NCBI RefSeq assembly: GCF_013432195.1
Contig: NZ_JACCDB010000001.1
Location: 1 to 64,000, forward strand
Reading direction: 5' to 3'
Source: Tepidicella baoligensis
GTDB taxonomy: Bacteria > Pseudomonadota > Gammaproteobacteria > Burkholderiales > Burkholderiaceae_C
Length of the DNA stretch: 64,000 nucleotides
Part shown: piece after piece, positions 11,402-19,980 of the stretch
Numbering within the stretch: the first letter of the stretch is position 1
How the letters are laid out: each line of letters starts with the position of its first letter
Translations under genes and position numbers: made by a program
The notes under the pieces: model-generated
What the model was told of the DNA's origin: nothing
What the model saw: only the letters and a program-made list of their open reading frames with translations
The model's database searches: none

Positions 11402-12539
11402 CTTCACCTGGCTGCTCTGGGGTCTGCCCCTCGCCTTCGCCCTGGGCTGGCTGGCTTCTCGATTCGATCTGAGGCAATGGCGCTTTGAGAGCCGGCAGGC
11501 CCCCAAGGCGTATTTCAGGGGGCTGAACCATCTGCTCAACGAGCAGCAGGATCAGGCCATCGATGCCTTCATCGAGGCCGTCCAGCACGACCCCGACACC
11601 ACCGAACTCCACTTTGCGCTCGGCAACCTGTTCCGCCGCCGGGGTGACTACGACCGCGCCGTGCGCGTGCATGAACACCTGCTGTCGCGTGCCGATCTCT
11701 CCCTCAAAGACCGCCAGCGAGCCCAGCATGCCCTGGCCCTGGACTTTCTCAAAGCGGGCCTGCTGGACCGGGCGGAAAGCGCCCTCTGGCGACTGGAAGG
11801 CACGCCCTTCGAAGCCGAAGCCCGCCTGGCGCGCCTGGCCATCTACGAACGCACGCGCGACTGGGAGCGGGCCGCAGAAGTGGCCACCCAACTGGAGGAT
11901 GCCGAGCGCGGCACCTTCCAGCTGCGGCTGGCGCACTACCGCTGCGAACAGGCGTTGGGCCTGCGCCAGCAGAACCGCATGACCGAGGCCCTCACGCTGC
12001 TGGAGTCACTGGTGGACGAAATCCCAGGTTCGGCACGGGCCTGGATCACCCTGGCCGAGCTGCGTCACGGCTTGTCCAACACCCAAGGGGCCTGGGAGGC
12101 GCTGCGCGAGCTGTGCCATCGCGTTCCCTCACACGTGCCTCTCATCGCACACAACCTGGCGGTCTGGGCCAAACTGCTGCAACGATCCGCCGATGCCCGC
12201 GCCTTGTTGCAGGGCTGGGCGGCACGCCGTGCCCCTTCATTGGATGTGACCCAGGCCCTCGCCAGCCTGGAGCCGGATCCAGCAAGCGGGCGGCGGCTCT
12301 ACATCGAACACCTGCGCCGCGAACCTTCTCTGGTGGCTGCCACTCTCTGGCTCGCAGGCGAGCATTGGGGTGAGGGCGAAGAGGAAACCCTGGTCAAACA
12401 GTCCCTGGAACGGGCCTGCGACCCGATGAAACGCTACCGTTGCGCGGCATGCGGATTCGAAGCCCGCCAATATTTTTGGCAATGCCCAGGCTGTCAGAGC
12501 TGGGACAGCTACCCCCCGCTGCGCGTCGAAGAACTCTGA
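11391..12539 (+). CDS. lapB: LapB (YciM) lipopolysaccharide assembly protein
   Basis: 382 residues. An N-terminal membrane anchor (LLWGLPLAFALGWLASRF) is followed by a run of TPR repeats from about residue 38 (for example AIDAFIEAVQHDPDTTELHFALGNLFRRRGDYDRAV) and a C-terminal rubredoxin-like metal site with two Cys pairs (CAAC at about 354 and CPGC at about 369). LapB is a cytoplasm-facing adaptor that links LpxC to FtsH; the metal site packs on the TPRs in the family. Coupled to lapA by overlap. Confidence 0.93.
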   Translation: MEFDFTWLLWGLPLAFALGWLASRFDLRQWRFESRQAPKAYFRGLNHLLNEQQDQAIDAFIEAVQHDPDTTELHFALGNLFRRRGDYDRAVRVHEHLLSRADLSLKDRQRAQHALALDFLKAGLLDRAESALWRLEGTPFEAEARLARLAIYERTRDWERAAEVATQLEDAERGTFQLRLAHYRCEQALGLRQQNRMTEALTLLESLVDEIPGSARAWITLAELRHGLSNTQGAWEALRELCHRVPSHVPLIAHNLAVWAKLLQRSADARALLQGWAARRAPSLDVTQALASLEPDPASGRRLYIEHLRREPSLVAATLWLAGEHWGEGEEETLVKQSLERACDPMKRYRCAACGFEARQYFWQCPGCQSWDSYPPLRVEEL

Positions 12540-12558
12540 ACCCCCTCGGGAGCCTGCA

Positions 12559-12942
12559 ATGAACCTCGAAAAAGTGATCTTCGGTTTCTTCATCTTGCTG
12601 GCCGCGACCTTGAATTTCGGTTTCTTCATCGGGGAAATAGACAACCCTGCCCACCATGACATCTACGAACTGTTTGCCGCGCTGGTGGTGAGCCTGATCG
12701 CCACCGTGCTGAAGCTTGGCGACCGGACCCAGATTGGCGCGGTCCACCTCTCGACCAGTCTGGTGGCAGACCTGCAGTTGCTGGCGGCAGCCATGGTATG
12801 GGGCTATGCGGCCCACATCGCTCCTGACGGGGTGACCCCGAAGTACATGGCCAGCATCGTCTCCCTGTCGGGCGGGGCGTTGTTTGCCAACGTGGTGTCC
12901 GTCATCATCCTGATTGCCGAAACCATCATGCAACGCCGCTAA
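12559..12942 (+). CDS. Conserved small membrane protein (resembles DUF6394)
   Basis: 127 residues with about four hydrophobic segments (near 5-27, 38-53, 68-88 and 97-121). I recognise it only as a conserved hypothetical, resembling DUF6394. It is 19 bp after lapB and 17 bp before a potassium channel gene, in the same direction. The conserved acidic/polar stretch GEIDNPAHHDIYE between the first two segments may matter. A role with the channel is inference from adjacency. Confidence 0.6.
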   Translation: MNLEKVIFGFFILLAATLNFGFFIGEIDNPAHHDIYELFAALVVSLIATVLKLGDRTQIGAVHLSTSLVADLQLLAAAMVWGYAAHIAPDGVTPKYMASIVSLSGGALFANVVSVIILIAETIMQRR

Positions 12943-12959
12943 ACCTTCGCCCCACCGCC

Positions 12960-14678
12960 ATGAACCGCCATGAGGAGATCAGCACCTTTTTCCTGGTGCT
13001 GCGGCGCGTTCGCAAAACGCTCATCACGCTGATCGTGATTTACGCGGTGGCGGTACTGGGCCTGACGCTGGCGCCGGGTCTGCCAGGTGAAGATGGCCAC
13101 CCCACCCGGCTGAGCTTTTTCCACGCGTTCTACTTCATCAGCTACACCGCCACGACGATCGGATTCGGTGAAATCCCCAACGATTTTTCCGAGCAGCAAC
13201 GATTGTGGGTGCTGGTATGCATCTACCTCTCGGTGATCGGCTGGGCGCTGTTCATCGGCTCGCTGCTGCAGTTGCTGCAGGACACCAACCTGCAGAATGC
13301 GATCCGGGTACGCCGCTTCGCCCTGGATGTGCGCAAGCTGCATGAGCCGTTCTACATCGTCTGCGGCTATGGAGAAACCGGGCGGCTGCTGTGCGCCGCG
13401 CTCGACCGGATGGGCTTTCGGGTGGTGGTGCTGGAGTTGCGCCACGACCGGTTGAGCGACATCGAGCTGCAGAGTTACAGCATGGACATGCCCCACCTGG
13501 CCACCGATGCAGGAAACCCGCAGGTGCTGCGCATGGCCGGTCTGACCCAGCGCCATTGCAAGGGGTTGATCGCACTGACCAATGACGACGCCTGCAACCT
13601 CGCGGTCGCCATGACCGGCCGCCTGCTGGCCCCGCGCCTGCCGGTGTTGGCTCGGGCCGAAAAACCATCCACGGTAGATAACATGGCTTCGTTCGACACG
13701 CGGCACATCATCAACCCGTTCGAGAAGTTCAGCGGCTACCTGGCCTTGGCCATGCACGCACCTGCGGCCTACCACTTGCTGATCTGGCTCACCGGCTTGT
13801 CGGGAACCACGGTCTCTCGCCATCGGGATCCACCCCGCGGGCACTGGGTGTTGCTCGGCTATGGCACCTTCGGACGCAGCCTGGCACAGCGCATTGCGCA
13901 GGCAGGCTTGCCAGTCACGGTGATCGATCTCAACGCCGCACCTCAAGAGCCTGCGGCTGACGGCGTGCAATGGGTGCAGGGGGACGGAACGGGGGCCCAT
14001 GCGCTGCGCCGCGCGGGCATGGAAGAAGCGGTGGGTATCATCGCGGCCACGGCCAATGACGTCAACAACCTCTCGGCGGCGGTCACGGCGCGCCAGCTCA
14101 ACCCGAATGCGTTTGTCATCGTGCGGCAGAACCATCATGCCAATCAACCGCTGTTCAAAAGCTTGCGGGCCGACATCACGATGGTGCCGAGAGAAATCAT
14201 CGCGCAGGAATGCCTGGCCATACTCAATACCCCGATGTTGGCGCCCTTCCTGCAACGGCTGCAGAGCGAAGGTGAACCATGGTGCGAGCAGGTGCTGCAA
14301 CGCCTGACCGATCGCTTGGGCTGGCAGGCCCCCCATGTTTGGAGCTTGCGGGTGTGCGAGGCAGAGGCGCCCGCCCTGATGCTCAGGCTCCAGGCGGGCG
14401 AGATCGTGCGTGTGGGTGACGTGCTGCGCGACCCTGGTCGCCGTGAGGCGAGCCTGCGCTGCGAGGTACTGCAAATCGATCAGCGCCAAGGCGAACGCCT
14501 GATGATGCCTGCCGCAGAGGTGGTGCTGGCCCCCGGCGACGAACTGCTGTTCGTCGGACACAGGACAGCGCGGTCGGCGCTGTCACTGACAGTCAACAAC
14601 GACCACACCCTCCACTATGTGCTGACCGGTCGGGAATTACCGGGAAGCTGGATCTGGCGTTGGTTCAGGCAGGCCTGA
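12960..14678 (+). CDS. Two-TM potassium channel with tandem RCK (TrkA-N/TrkA-C) domains
   Basis: 572 residues. A first membrane helix (about 20-38), a pore loop with the K+ selectivity filter TATTIGFGEIP (about 63-73) and a second helix (about 82-105) form the channel. Two cytoplasmic RCK domains follow, each opening with a Rossmann motif (VCGYGETGRLL at about 129; LLGYGTFGRSL at about 298), and a TrkA-C-like domain lies near 470-545. It resembles ligand-gated MthK/Kch-type channels but with two non-identical RCK domains in one chain. The ligand (nucleotide or Ca2+) cannot be read from the sequence. Confidence 0.88.
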   Translation: MNRHEEISTFFLVLRRVRKTLITLIVIYAVAVLGLTLAPGLPGEDGHPTRLSFFHAFYFISYTATTIGFGEIPNDFSEQQRLWVLVCIYLSVIGWALFIGSLLQLLQDTNLQNAIRVRRFALDVRKLHEPFYIVCGYGETGRLLCAALDRMGFRVVVLELRHDRLSDIELQSYSMDMPHLATDAGNPQVLRMAGLTQRHCKGLIALTNDDACNLAVAMTGRLLAPRLPVLARAEKPSTVDNMASFDTRHIINPFEKFSGYLALAMHAPAAYHLLIWLTGLSGTTVSRHRDPPRGHWVLLGYGTFGRSLAQRIAQAGLPVTVIDLNAAPQEPAADGVQWVQGDGTGAHALRRAGMEEAVGIIAATANDVNNLSAAVTARQLNPNAFVIVRQNHHANQPLFKSLRADITMVPREIIAQECLAILNTPMLAPFLQRLQSEGEPWCEQVLQRLTDRLGWQAPHVWSLRVCEAEAPALMLRLQAGEIVRVGDVLRDPGRREASLRCEVLQIDQRQGERLMMPAAEVVLAPGDELLFVGHRTARSALSLTVNNDHTLHYVLTGRELPGSWIWRWFRQA

Positions 14679-14711
14679 GCCTGCGGCAGGCGACACAAGG
14701 CTGCCAAACAC

Positions 14712-15449
14712 TCAAGAAGTGGCAGCAGGTTGCAGCAGCCGCTCATCGACGATCCGATACAGACGCCCCTGCTTGTCCAGCGGCTCGATCGCCCCCTGCC
14801 GCACCAGCGCGCTGATCTCGCGGCTGACGGTTTCGAGCTTGAGGTCCATCATGGCACCCATGTCTTCGCGGGAAAACAGGGTGGTAACGCCGGGGTCGGT
14901 GGCGTGCCGCATCTTCAAGACGAAATTGGCCACCCGCTGCCGGGCGGTCCCGAAGTTGATGGCGGCCAGCCAATCGTCCGCCTCTTTAAGTGCCTGCTGC
15001 CATTTCTGTAACAGCCGCCAGTGCAACCGTGGAGAATTTTGGCTCAATCGATGGATCACATCGGACGGGATCCGGCACACCGACACCTCGGTCAAAGCAA
15101 TGGCTTCGCTGTCATAGCGGCTGGTGGCCAAAGCCTCCAGGCCGGCCACGTCGCCAGGTCGCAAGATGCGCACGATCCGCTGGCGGCCATCGGGTGTGAC
15201 CCTCACCAACTTGAGCAAGCCGCTGCGCAACGTCAAGATGCCGGTCGCAATCCCCCCTTCCAGGTACAGAGATTGACCTGCACGATAGGTCATGTCGTCA
15301 ATGGGCGCATGGATCAGGCTGAAATCCTGCTCGTTCAGGTCGGAGAACAGCACCATGTCGCGTATGCCGCAGGATTTGCAGTCCGAAGTCCCGCGCCACG
15401 CGGATTCGGTCTTGATCGGGATCATATGCACATTGTGCCGCGATTTCAT
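14712..15449 (-). CDS. Crp/Fnr-family transcriptional regulator (FNR-like, three of four cysteines)
   Basis: 245 residues: an N-terminal Cys pair (C24, C27), a cyclic-nucleotide-binding-type beta-roll (about 45-130), a long dimer helix, and a winged helix-turn-helix with recognition helix LETVSREIS. The ETVSR residues match FNR, predicting TTGAT/TTGAC half-sites. FNR uses C20, C23, C29 and C122; here C24, C27 and C125 align but the third position is Val33. A standard oxygen-sensing [4Fe-4S] site is therefore incomplete. It is transcribed in the same direction as the photoreceptor gene at 15567-16535, 118 bp beyond its stop. A GGGGG run lies just before the ATG at 15449; another start at 15425 lacks a ribosome binding site. 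Confidence 0.85.
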   Translation of the reverse strand: MKSRHNVHMIPIKTESAWRGTSDCKSCGIRDMVLFSDLNEQDFSLIHAPIDDMTYRAGQSLYLEGGIATGILTLRSGLLKLVRVTPDGRQRIVRILRPGDVAGLEALATSRYDSEAIALTEVSVCRIPSDVIHRLSQNSPRLHWRLLQKWQQALKEADDWLAAINFGTARQRVANFVLKMRHATDPGVTTLFSREDMGAMMDLKLETVSREISALVRQGAIEPLDKQGRLYRIVDERLLQPAATS

Positions 15450-15566
15450 ACCCCCTGCAGTGTATTGAGCACCTTGGATCGGTGGAGTCCAGGACCTTCG
15501 TCATGGACAGCGCCATGGGGCCGATGCCAGGTGTCCACGACGACCCGGCTGCAGCGATGGTGGAGC

Positions 15567-16535
15567 TCAGCCCACGCGGTGGCGCGCACGCCAAGCGGAA
15601 ACCTGCGCGCTCACCTCGCTGGCCCGCCGCAGCACGCGCACGCTATCCGGCACAGCCTTGCTGTGCAGAACCGCCGCCGAACCACCGGCCCACACCTCCA
15701 CCTGCCAGGGGAGCTGCTCCACGAGCTGGCGCAAAGCGTCGAGCACCTCGCGCCGGGAGGCATGGGCACTGAAGCTCAGAGCCACCACATCGACCTCCAA
15801 CTGGCCACTGGCGAGCACGATGTCGGGGATGGGTGTGCTCGCACCAAGCGAGACCCGTTGGCACGACTCCAGTGCGAAAAAGCTTTCCGCCATCAGCAAG
15901 CCCAGGGTATGGGCCTCGGAAGGGGTGGTGGTGAGCAGCACTTTGGGGCGCCTCAACAGTTCCCGGCTGCTCGATTCGACGGCTGCGATGGCATCCCGCA
16001 ACACCACGCGAACCGTCTCGGAAAACAAATGCTCCTGGAATACGGAAACGTCACCACGCAGCCAAGCGTCCCCCACGGCCACGCACAGCGGCGCCACCAG
16101 ATTATCCACCGCCGACCCCAAGCCCTGCTTCATGATTTCCCGTTGCAGCGCATGACGCAGGTGATCGATCTGGTTGCGGCGCAACCAATCGACCCACTGG
16201 GCATCGAGCGCCACCGCCCCATCCTCCGGGGACGGCGCCACCCGGGGGCTTTCAGCGGCCTCATCACACAAGGCTTCGAGCGCCTCCAGTGGCAGCCCCA
16301 CCACCTTGCCAGGCCGGTGGCCGGCATCCATCAGACGTTTGATCAGGCGCAGCCGCAACAGTTGCGCCGGGTCGTACTGACGTTCGCCAAACGCGTCCCT
16401 CGTCGGCGTGGGAAAACCGTAGCGGCGCTCCCACACGCGCAGGGTGTCCTTGCCCAGCCCCGTGTCACGCTCGACCTCGGCTATCGACCAGAGGACATCC
16501 TTGGAGTCAGGTTTGGCATCCACGGCAATTCCCAT
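15567..16535 (-). CDS. MerR-family B12-binding photoreceptor repressor (LitR/CarH type)
   Basis: 322 residues. The MerR winged helix (WSIAEVERDTGLGKDTLRVWERRYG, about 16-80) is followed by a four-helix bundle and a Rossmann-like cobalamin-binding domain. The CarH signature W-x9-EH is present as W158 and E168-H169, and the lower-axial-ligand motif as E207-x-H209-x-x-G212. So adenosylcobalamin binding is expected. In CarH, dark B12-bound tetramers repress and light breaks the Co-C bond to release DNA. The residue after W158 is Leu, where Thermus CarH has the His that coordinates cobalt after light. It faces the lipid/photolyase operon across 97 bp and probably represses it and itself. Confidence 0.88.
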   Translation of the reverse strand: MGIAVDAKPDSKDVLWSIAEVERDTGLGKDTLRVWERRYGFPTPTRDAFGERQYDPAQLLRLRLIKRLMDAGHRPGKVVGLPLEALEALCDEAAESPRVAPSPEDGAVALDAQWVDWLRRNQIDHLRHALQREIMKQGLGSAVDNLVAPLCVAVGDAWLRGDVSVFQEHLFSETVRVVLRDAIAAVESSSRELLRRPKVLLTTTPSEAHTLGLLMAESFFALESCQRVSLGASTPIPDIVLASGQLEVDVVALSFSAHASRREVLDALRQLVEQLPWQVEVWAGGSAAVLHSKAVPDSVRVLRRASEVSAQVSAWRARHRVG

Positions 16536-16563
16536 CGTTCATGCATCAGGTTCGACAAAAAAC

Positions 16564-16594
16564 TTGCACACTCATGCGAAATGTAGCATACAAT
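16564..16594 (+). promoter_or_regulatory. Candidate promoter of the photoreceptor-linked operon
   Basis: TTGCAC (16564-16569), a 19-bp spacer and TACAAT (16589-16594). A 19-bp spacer is typical of MerR-family-controlled promoters. The implied start lies near 16601, about 30 nt before the ATG of the FAD oxidoreductase. On the other strand TGC-TACATT (-10 at 16580-16585) could serve the regulator gene. Confidence 0.5.
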
Positions 16595-16610
16595 TACTTT
16601 GTCTAGGACA
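16582..16610. promoter_or_regulatory. Tandem 4-3-4 inverted repeats, candidate LitR/CarH operator
   Basis: TGTA-GCA-TACA at 16582-16592 and TGTC-TAG-GACA at 16600-16610. Both are perfect 4-bp inverted repeats with 3-bp spacers, and their centres are 18 bp apart. The first covers both divergent -10 elements and the second covers the expected plus-strand start site, where a repressor would block transcription. Confidence 0.55.
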
Positions 16611-16632
16611 TTTTTATTCAAAGGAGGTCTCC

Positions 16633-17943
16633 ATGAAAGTCGCCGTCATCGGCTCCGGAATTGCCGGACTGGCCGCCGCCCACCGGCTCGGCGACTGGGC
16701 GGAGGTCACCCTTTTCGAAGCCGCCGATTACTTCGGCGGCCACACCCACACCGTGGACATCACGCTGCCCGACCACCAAGGCGAGCCGATCACCCATGGC
16801 GTGGACACGGGCTTTTTGGTGTTCAACGAACGCACCTACCCACAACTGATCGCCCTGTTCGCTGAGCTCGGTGTGCCAACGGCCCCTTCGGACATGTCTT
16901 TTTCCGTTCAGGTACCGGCGCGCAGCGGTTCGTCGGGACTGGAGTGGAGCGGCAGCAATCTGGCCACGGTGTTCTCGCAAAAGCGCAATCTGCTCAACCC
17001 GCGCTTTCTCGGCATGCTGTCGGATCTGTTGCGTTTCAACAGTCTGTGTACCCAGATCGCCAACGAACAACGTGAAAGCGCACTCCACCAGCCGCTGAGC
17101 CAGTTTCTCGACGAACACCGTTTCGGCCAGCCATTTCGGGACTGGTATTTCCTGCCCATGCTGGGATCGATTTGGAGCTGCCCGACCGATCAGATGTTGC
17201 AGTTTCCGGTGGCCACCATGATCCGTTTCTGCCACAACCATGGCCTGCTGCAGGTGAACCAGCGACCGCAGTGGTACACGGTCGTCGGCGGGGCGCGAAA
17301 CTATGTACGCAAGATCATCGAGGGTCTGGCGGACGCGCGGCTGCGCACCCCCGTGGTGCGGATCGACCGCCGCAACGACGGGGTGACGGTACACACCGGA
17401 CATGGCCACAGCCAGCGCTTCGACCACGTGGTACTGGCCACGCACTCCGACCAAGCCCTCTCCCTGCTCGATCAGCCCTCCAGTCTGGAGCAGGCGGTCC
17501 TGGGAAGCATTGGCTACCAGCCCAACCTCGCCGTGCTCCACACCGACGTGTCCGTGCTGCCGCGCCGCCGGGCCGCCTGGGCCGCCTGGAACTACGAACG
17601 CGCCGCTGACGACGACCGAGAATCGGCGCGGGTATGCCTGCATTACCTGCTCAACAAGCTCCAGCCGCTGCCCTTTGCCCAACCGCTGATCGAGACGCTG
17701 AACCCGGTGCGTCCGATCGACCCGCGCCACGTGCTGGCCACTTTCGAATACAGCCACCCGGTGTTCGATCTGCGCGCCATCGAAGCGCAGGGCCTGGTGG
17801 AGCAATTACAAGGCCGGCAACGCACCTGGTACTGTGGAGCCTGGACGGGATACGGTTTCCACGAAGACGGCCTGAAATCGGGCTTGCATGTGGCCCGGCG
17901 CTTGGTGGCGCTGGCCGGATCGACCGAGGTCGCGGCGGCATGA
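16633..17943 (+). CDS. FAD-dependent amine-oxidase-type oxidoreductase (furan-fatty-acid cluster desaturase candidate)
   Basis: 436 residues. The FAD-binding motif MKVAVIGSGIAGLAAAHRL is at the N-terminus, and the C-terminal FAD region reads WYCGAWTGYGFHEDGLKSG. It belongs to the NAD(P)-binding amine-oxidase-like family that sits beside DUF1365 and CFA-synthase-like genes in many bacteria. In Rhodobacter related clusters make methylated and furan fatty acids on phospholipids, and a protein of this kind is a candidate for the dehydrogenation step (UfaD-like); that assignment is inference. A strong RBS (AAGGAGG, 16621-16627) fixes the ATG at 16633. The stop overlaps the next start (ATGA). Confidence 0.85.
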   Translation: MKVAVIGSGIAGLAAAHRLGDWAEVTLFEAADYFGGHTHTVDITLPDHQGEPITHGVDTGFLVFNERTYPQLIALFAELGVPTAPSDMSFSVQVPARSGSSGLEWSGSNLATVFSQKRNLLNPRFLGMLSDLLRFNSLCTQIANEQRESALHQPLSQFLDEHRFGQPFRDWYFLPMLGSIWSCPTDQMLQFPVATMIRFCHNHGLLQVNQRPQWYTVVGGARNYVRKIIEGLADARLRTPVVRIDRRNDGVTVHTGHGHSQRFDHVVLATHSDQALSLLDQPSSLEQAVLGSIGYQPNLAVLHTDVSVLPRRRAAWAAWNYERAADDDRESARVCLHYLLNKLQPLPFAQPLIETLNPVRPIDPRHVLATFEYSHPVFDLRAIEAQGLVEQLQGRQRTWYCGAWTGYGFHEDGLKSGLHVARRLVALAGSTEVAAA

Positions 17944-18725
17944 ACACCGGCGTATCCGCCGACCTGGCGCTGATCGGCTTTGGACAAGTGCGCCACACCC
18001 GCCTGCGGCCGGTACACCACGCCTTCAGTTACCCGACCTGGTTTTTGCTGCTGCCCATGCGGGCGCTGCAACAGTGCGAGCAGCAGGGCCTGGCCGTGAA
18101 CCGCGGGGCGGCCATCGCCTTCCACGACCATGACCATGGCGACGGCCGGGGACCGAAAGACGGCGGCGCCTGCGCCTGGATGGACGAGCTGCTGCAGGCG
18201 CATGACATCCACGACGCCACAGGCCCGCTGTGGCTCCACACCTATCCGCGGGTGCTCGGTTACACCTTCAAGCCGGTGAGCTTCTGGTATGCCCACCGCG
18301 CAGACGGTTCGCTACGGGCCATCGTGGCCGAAGTGAATAACACCTTCGGCGAACGCCACTGCTACCTGCTGGACGCTCCGCGCCCGGGGCAGGAGCTGCA
18401 AGCCGACAAGTGCTTCCACGTCTCGCCGTTCTGTTCACTGGAAGGCCACTACCGCTTCCGTTTCCTGCACGCCGAGCGAGAAGGCCATCCCCGCACGGTC
18501 GTGCGGGTCGATTACGACGACGCCAGTGGCCCGCTGCTGCAGACCAGCGTGAGCGGTGTGCTGGAACCCGTATCCCCCCTAACCCTGCGCCGCGCGTTGT
18601 GGCGCTACCCGGCCATGACCGCCATGGTCATGGCCCGCATTCACTGGCAGGCACTGCAACTGTGGCTGAAACGGGTGGGCTGGTACCACAAACCCCCCGC
18701 ACCGGCCCGGTTCGTGACCCGCTGA
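17940..18725 (+). CDS. DUF1365 family protein
   Basis: 261 residues. Hallmarks are HTRLRPVHHAFSYPTWFLLLPM near the N-terminus, FHDHDHGDG, and GYTFKPVSFWYAHRADGSL followed by EVNNTFGERHCYLL. DUF1365 proteins lie almost always between an FAD oxidoreductase and a CFA-synthase-like methyltransferase, as here, but their reaction is not established to my knowledge. The many His and Asp residues in conserved motifs would suit a metal- or acid-base-dependent step. The start overlaps the preceding gene by 4 bp, pointing to translational coupling. Confidence 0.88.
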   Translation: MNTGVSADLALIGFGQVRHTRLRPVHHAFSYPTWFLLLPMRALQQCEQQGLAVNRGAAIAFHDHDHGDGRGPKDGGACAWMDELLQAHDIHDATGPLWLHTYPRVLGYTFKPVSFWYAHRADGSLRAIVAEVNNTFGERHCYLLDAPRPGQELQADKCFHVSPFCSLEGHYRFRFLHAEREGHPRTVVRVDYDDASGPLLQTSVSGVLEPVSPLTLRRALWRYPAMTAMVMARIHWQALQLWLKRVGWYHKPPAPARFVTR

Positions 18726-18756
18726 AACCGACCGTTCCGACAGAGGAGTCCCGCTG

Positions 18757-19980
18757 ATGAACAGCCTCACCGCCCACTCACCCGCCGCGCTCACCCTGCC
18801 ACGCCACGTTCCCGCAGCCGCCCGCACGGTGTTCAAGCTGCTGCGCCACCTGCGCCACGGGACCTTGACCATCCACCTGCCCGATGGCCACACCCTCGTG
18901 GCGGGCGACGGCCAGGGCGATCACGTCTCGCTCCATCTGCGCAACTGGAATGCCTGTACCCAGGCCCTGAAGTCTGGCGACATCGGCTTTGCCGAAAGCT
19001 ACATCGCTGGCGACTGGAGCACCAACGACCTGCCCGGCCTGCTGCGCCTGTTCGTGGCCAACCGCCAGTCACTGGATGCGGTCATTCATGGCACCTGGGC
19101 CGGACGATTGCTTTACCGCATCAAGCACCTGCTCAACCGCAACACCAAGGCCAACAGCCGCAAAAACATCCACGCCCATTACGATCTGGGCAACGCCTTC
19201 TACCGGCTCTGGCTGGACGAGACCATGAACTATTCGTCCGCCCTGTTCGAGTCGGGGCACGACCAACCCATGCAAGAGGCCCAGCACGCCAAGGTGCGGC
19301 GGGCCCTGCGCATGGCCGGGGTCCGCCCGGGAGATCGGGTACTGGAAATCGGCTGCGGCTGGGGAGCGTTGGCCGAGAAGGCCGCCGCCGAATTCGGAGC
19401 GCACGTCACCGGCGTCACGCTCTCCAGCGAACAGCTCGCCTACGCCCGGCAACGCATGGCCGACGCTGGCCTGAGCAGCCTCAGTGATTTGCGCTTGCAG
19501 GACTACCGCGACATCCAGGACCCGCCATTCGACGCCATCTGCTCGATCGAGATGGTCGAGGCCGTCGGGCAAGCTTACTGGCCGACTTACTTCCAGACCG
19601 TGGCCCGGCTGCTCAAACCCGGCGGACGTGCCTGCATCCAGAGCATCGTCATCCAGGACGCCCATTTCGAGCGCTACCTCAAATCCACCGATTTCATCCA
19701 GCAGTACATCTTCCCCGGTGGCTGCCTGCCCTCGCCTAGCGCCTTCCGGGCGCAGGCACAGAGCGCCGGTCTGCAGGTCGCGGACGAACTCGCCTTCGGC
19801 AAGGACTACGCGGAAACCTGTCGCCGCTGGCGGCGCGACTTCCTGGCCCGCCGCGACGAGGTGCTCGCGCTGGGCTTCGACGAGCGCTTCCTGCGCATCT
19901 GGGAGTTCTATCTGGCCTATTGCGAAGCCGGTTTTGAAGCAGGAGACATCGATGTGGTCCAGTTCACGCTCGTGCGTTGA
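18757..19980 (+). CDS. Cyclopropane-fatty-acid-synthase-family SAM methyltransferase
   Basis: 407 residues. An N-terminal lipid-binding region (about 20-110) precedes the catalytic part: HYDLGNAFYRLWLDETMNYSSALF, the SAM motif VLEIGCGWGALAEKAA (about 190-205), SIEMVEAVGQAYWPTYF and QQYIFPGGCLPS. The family transfers a methyl or methylene group from SAM to the double bond of acyl chains in membrane phospholipids. In this neighbourhood it could equally be a UfaM-like methylase that makes a branched unsaturated acyl chain; the sequence alone does not separate the two. GAGGAG lies 9 nt upstream of the start. Confidence 0.9.
   Translation: MNSLTAHSPAALTLPRHVPAAARTVFKLLRHLRHGTLTIHLPDGHTLVAGDGQGDHVSLHLRNWNACTQALKSGDIGFAESYIAGDWSTNDLPGLLRLFVANRQSLDAVIHGTWAGRLLYRIKHLLNRNTKANSRKNIHAHYDLGNAFYRLWLDETMNYSSALFESGHDQPMQEAQHAKVRRALRMAGVRPGDRVLEIGCGWGALAEKAAAEFGAHVTGVTLSSEQLAYARQRMADAGLSSLSDLRLQDYRDIQDPPFDAICSIEMVEAVGQAYWPTYFQTVARLLKPGGRACIQSIVIQDAHFERYLKSTDFIQQYIFPGGCLPSPSAFRAQAQSAGLQVADELAFGKDYAETCRRWRRDFLARRDEVLALGFDERFLRIWEFYLAYCEAGFEAGDIDVVQFTLVR

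Noticed and set aside
19484-19951. Open frame upstream of the chalcone-isomerase-like gene, overlapping the methyltransferase
   Set aside because: It is an out-of-frame extension; the start at 19952 has its own AGGAG and the signal peptide begins there.
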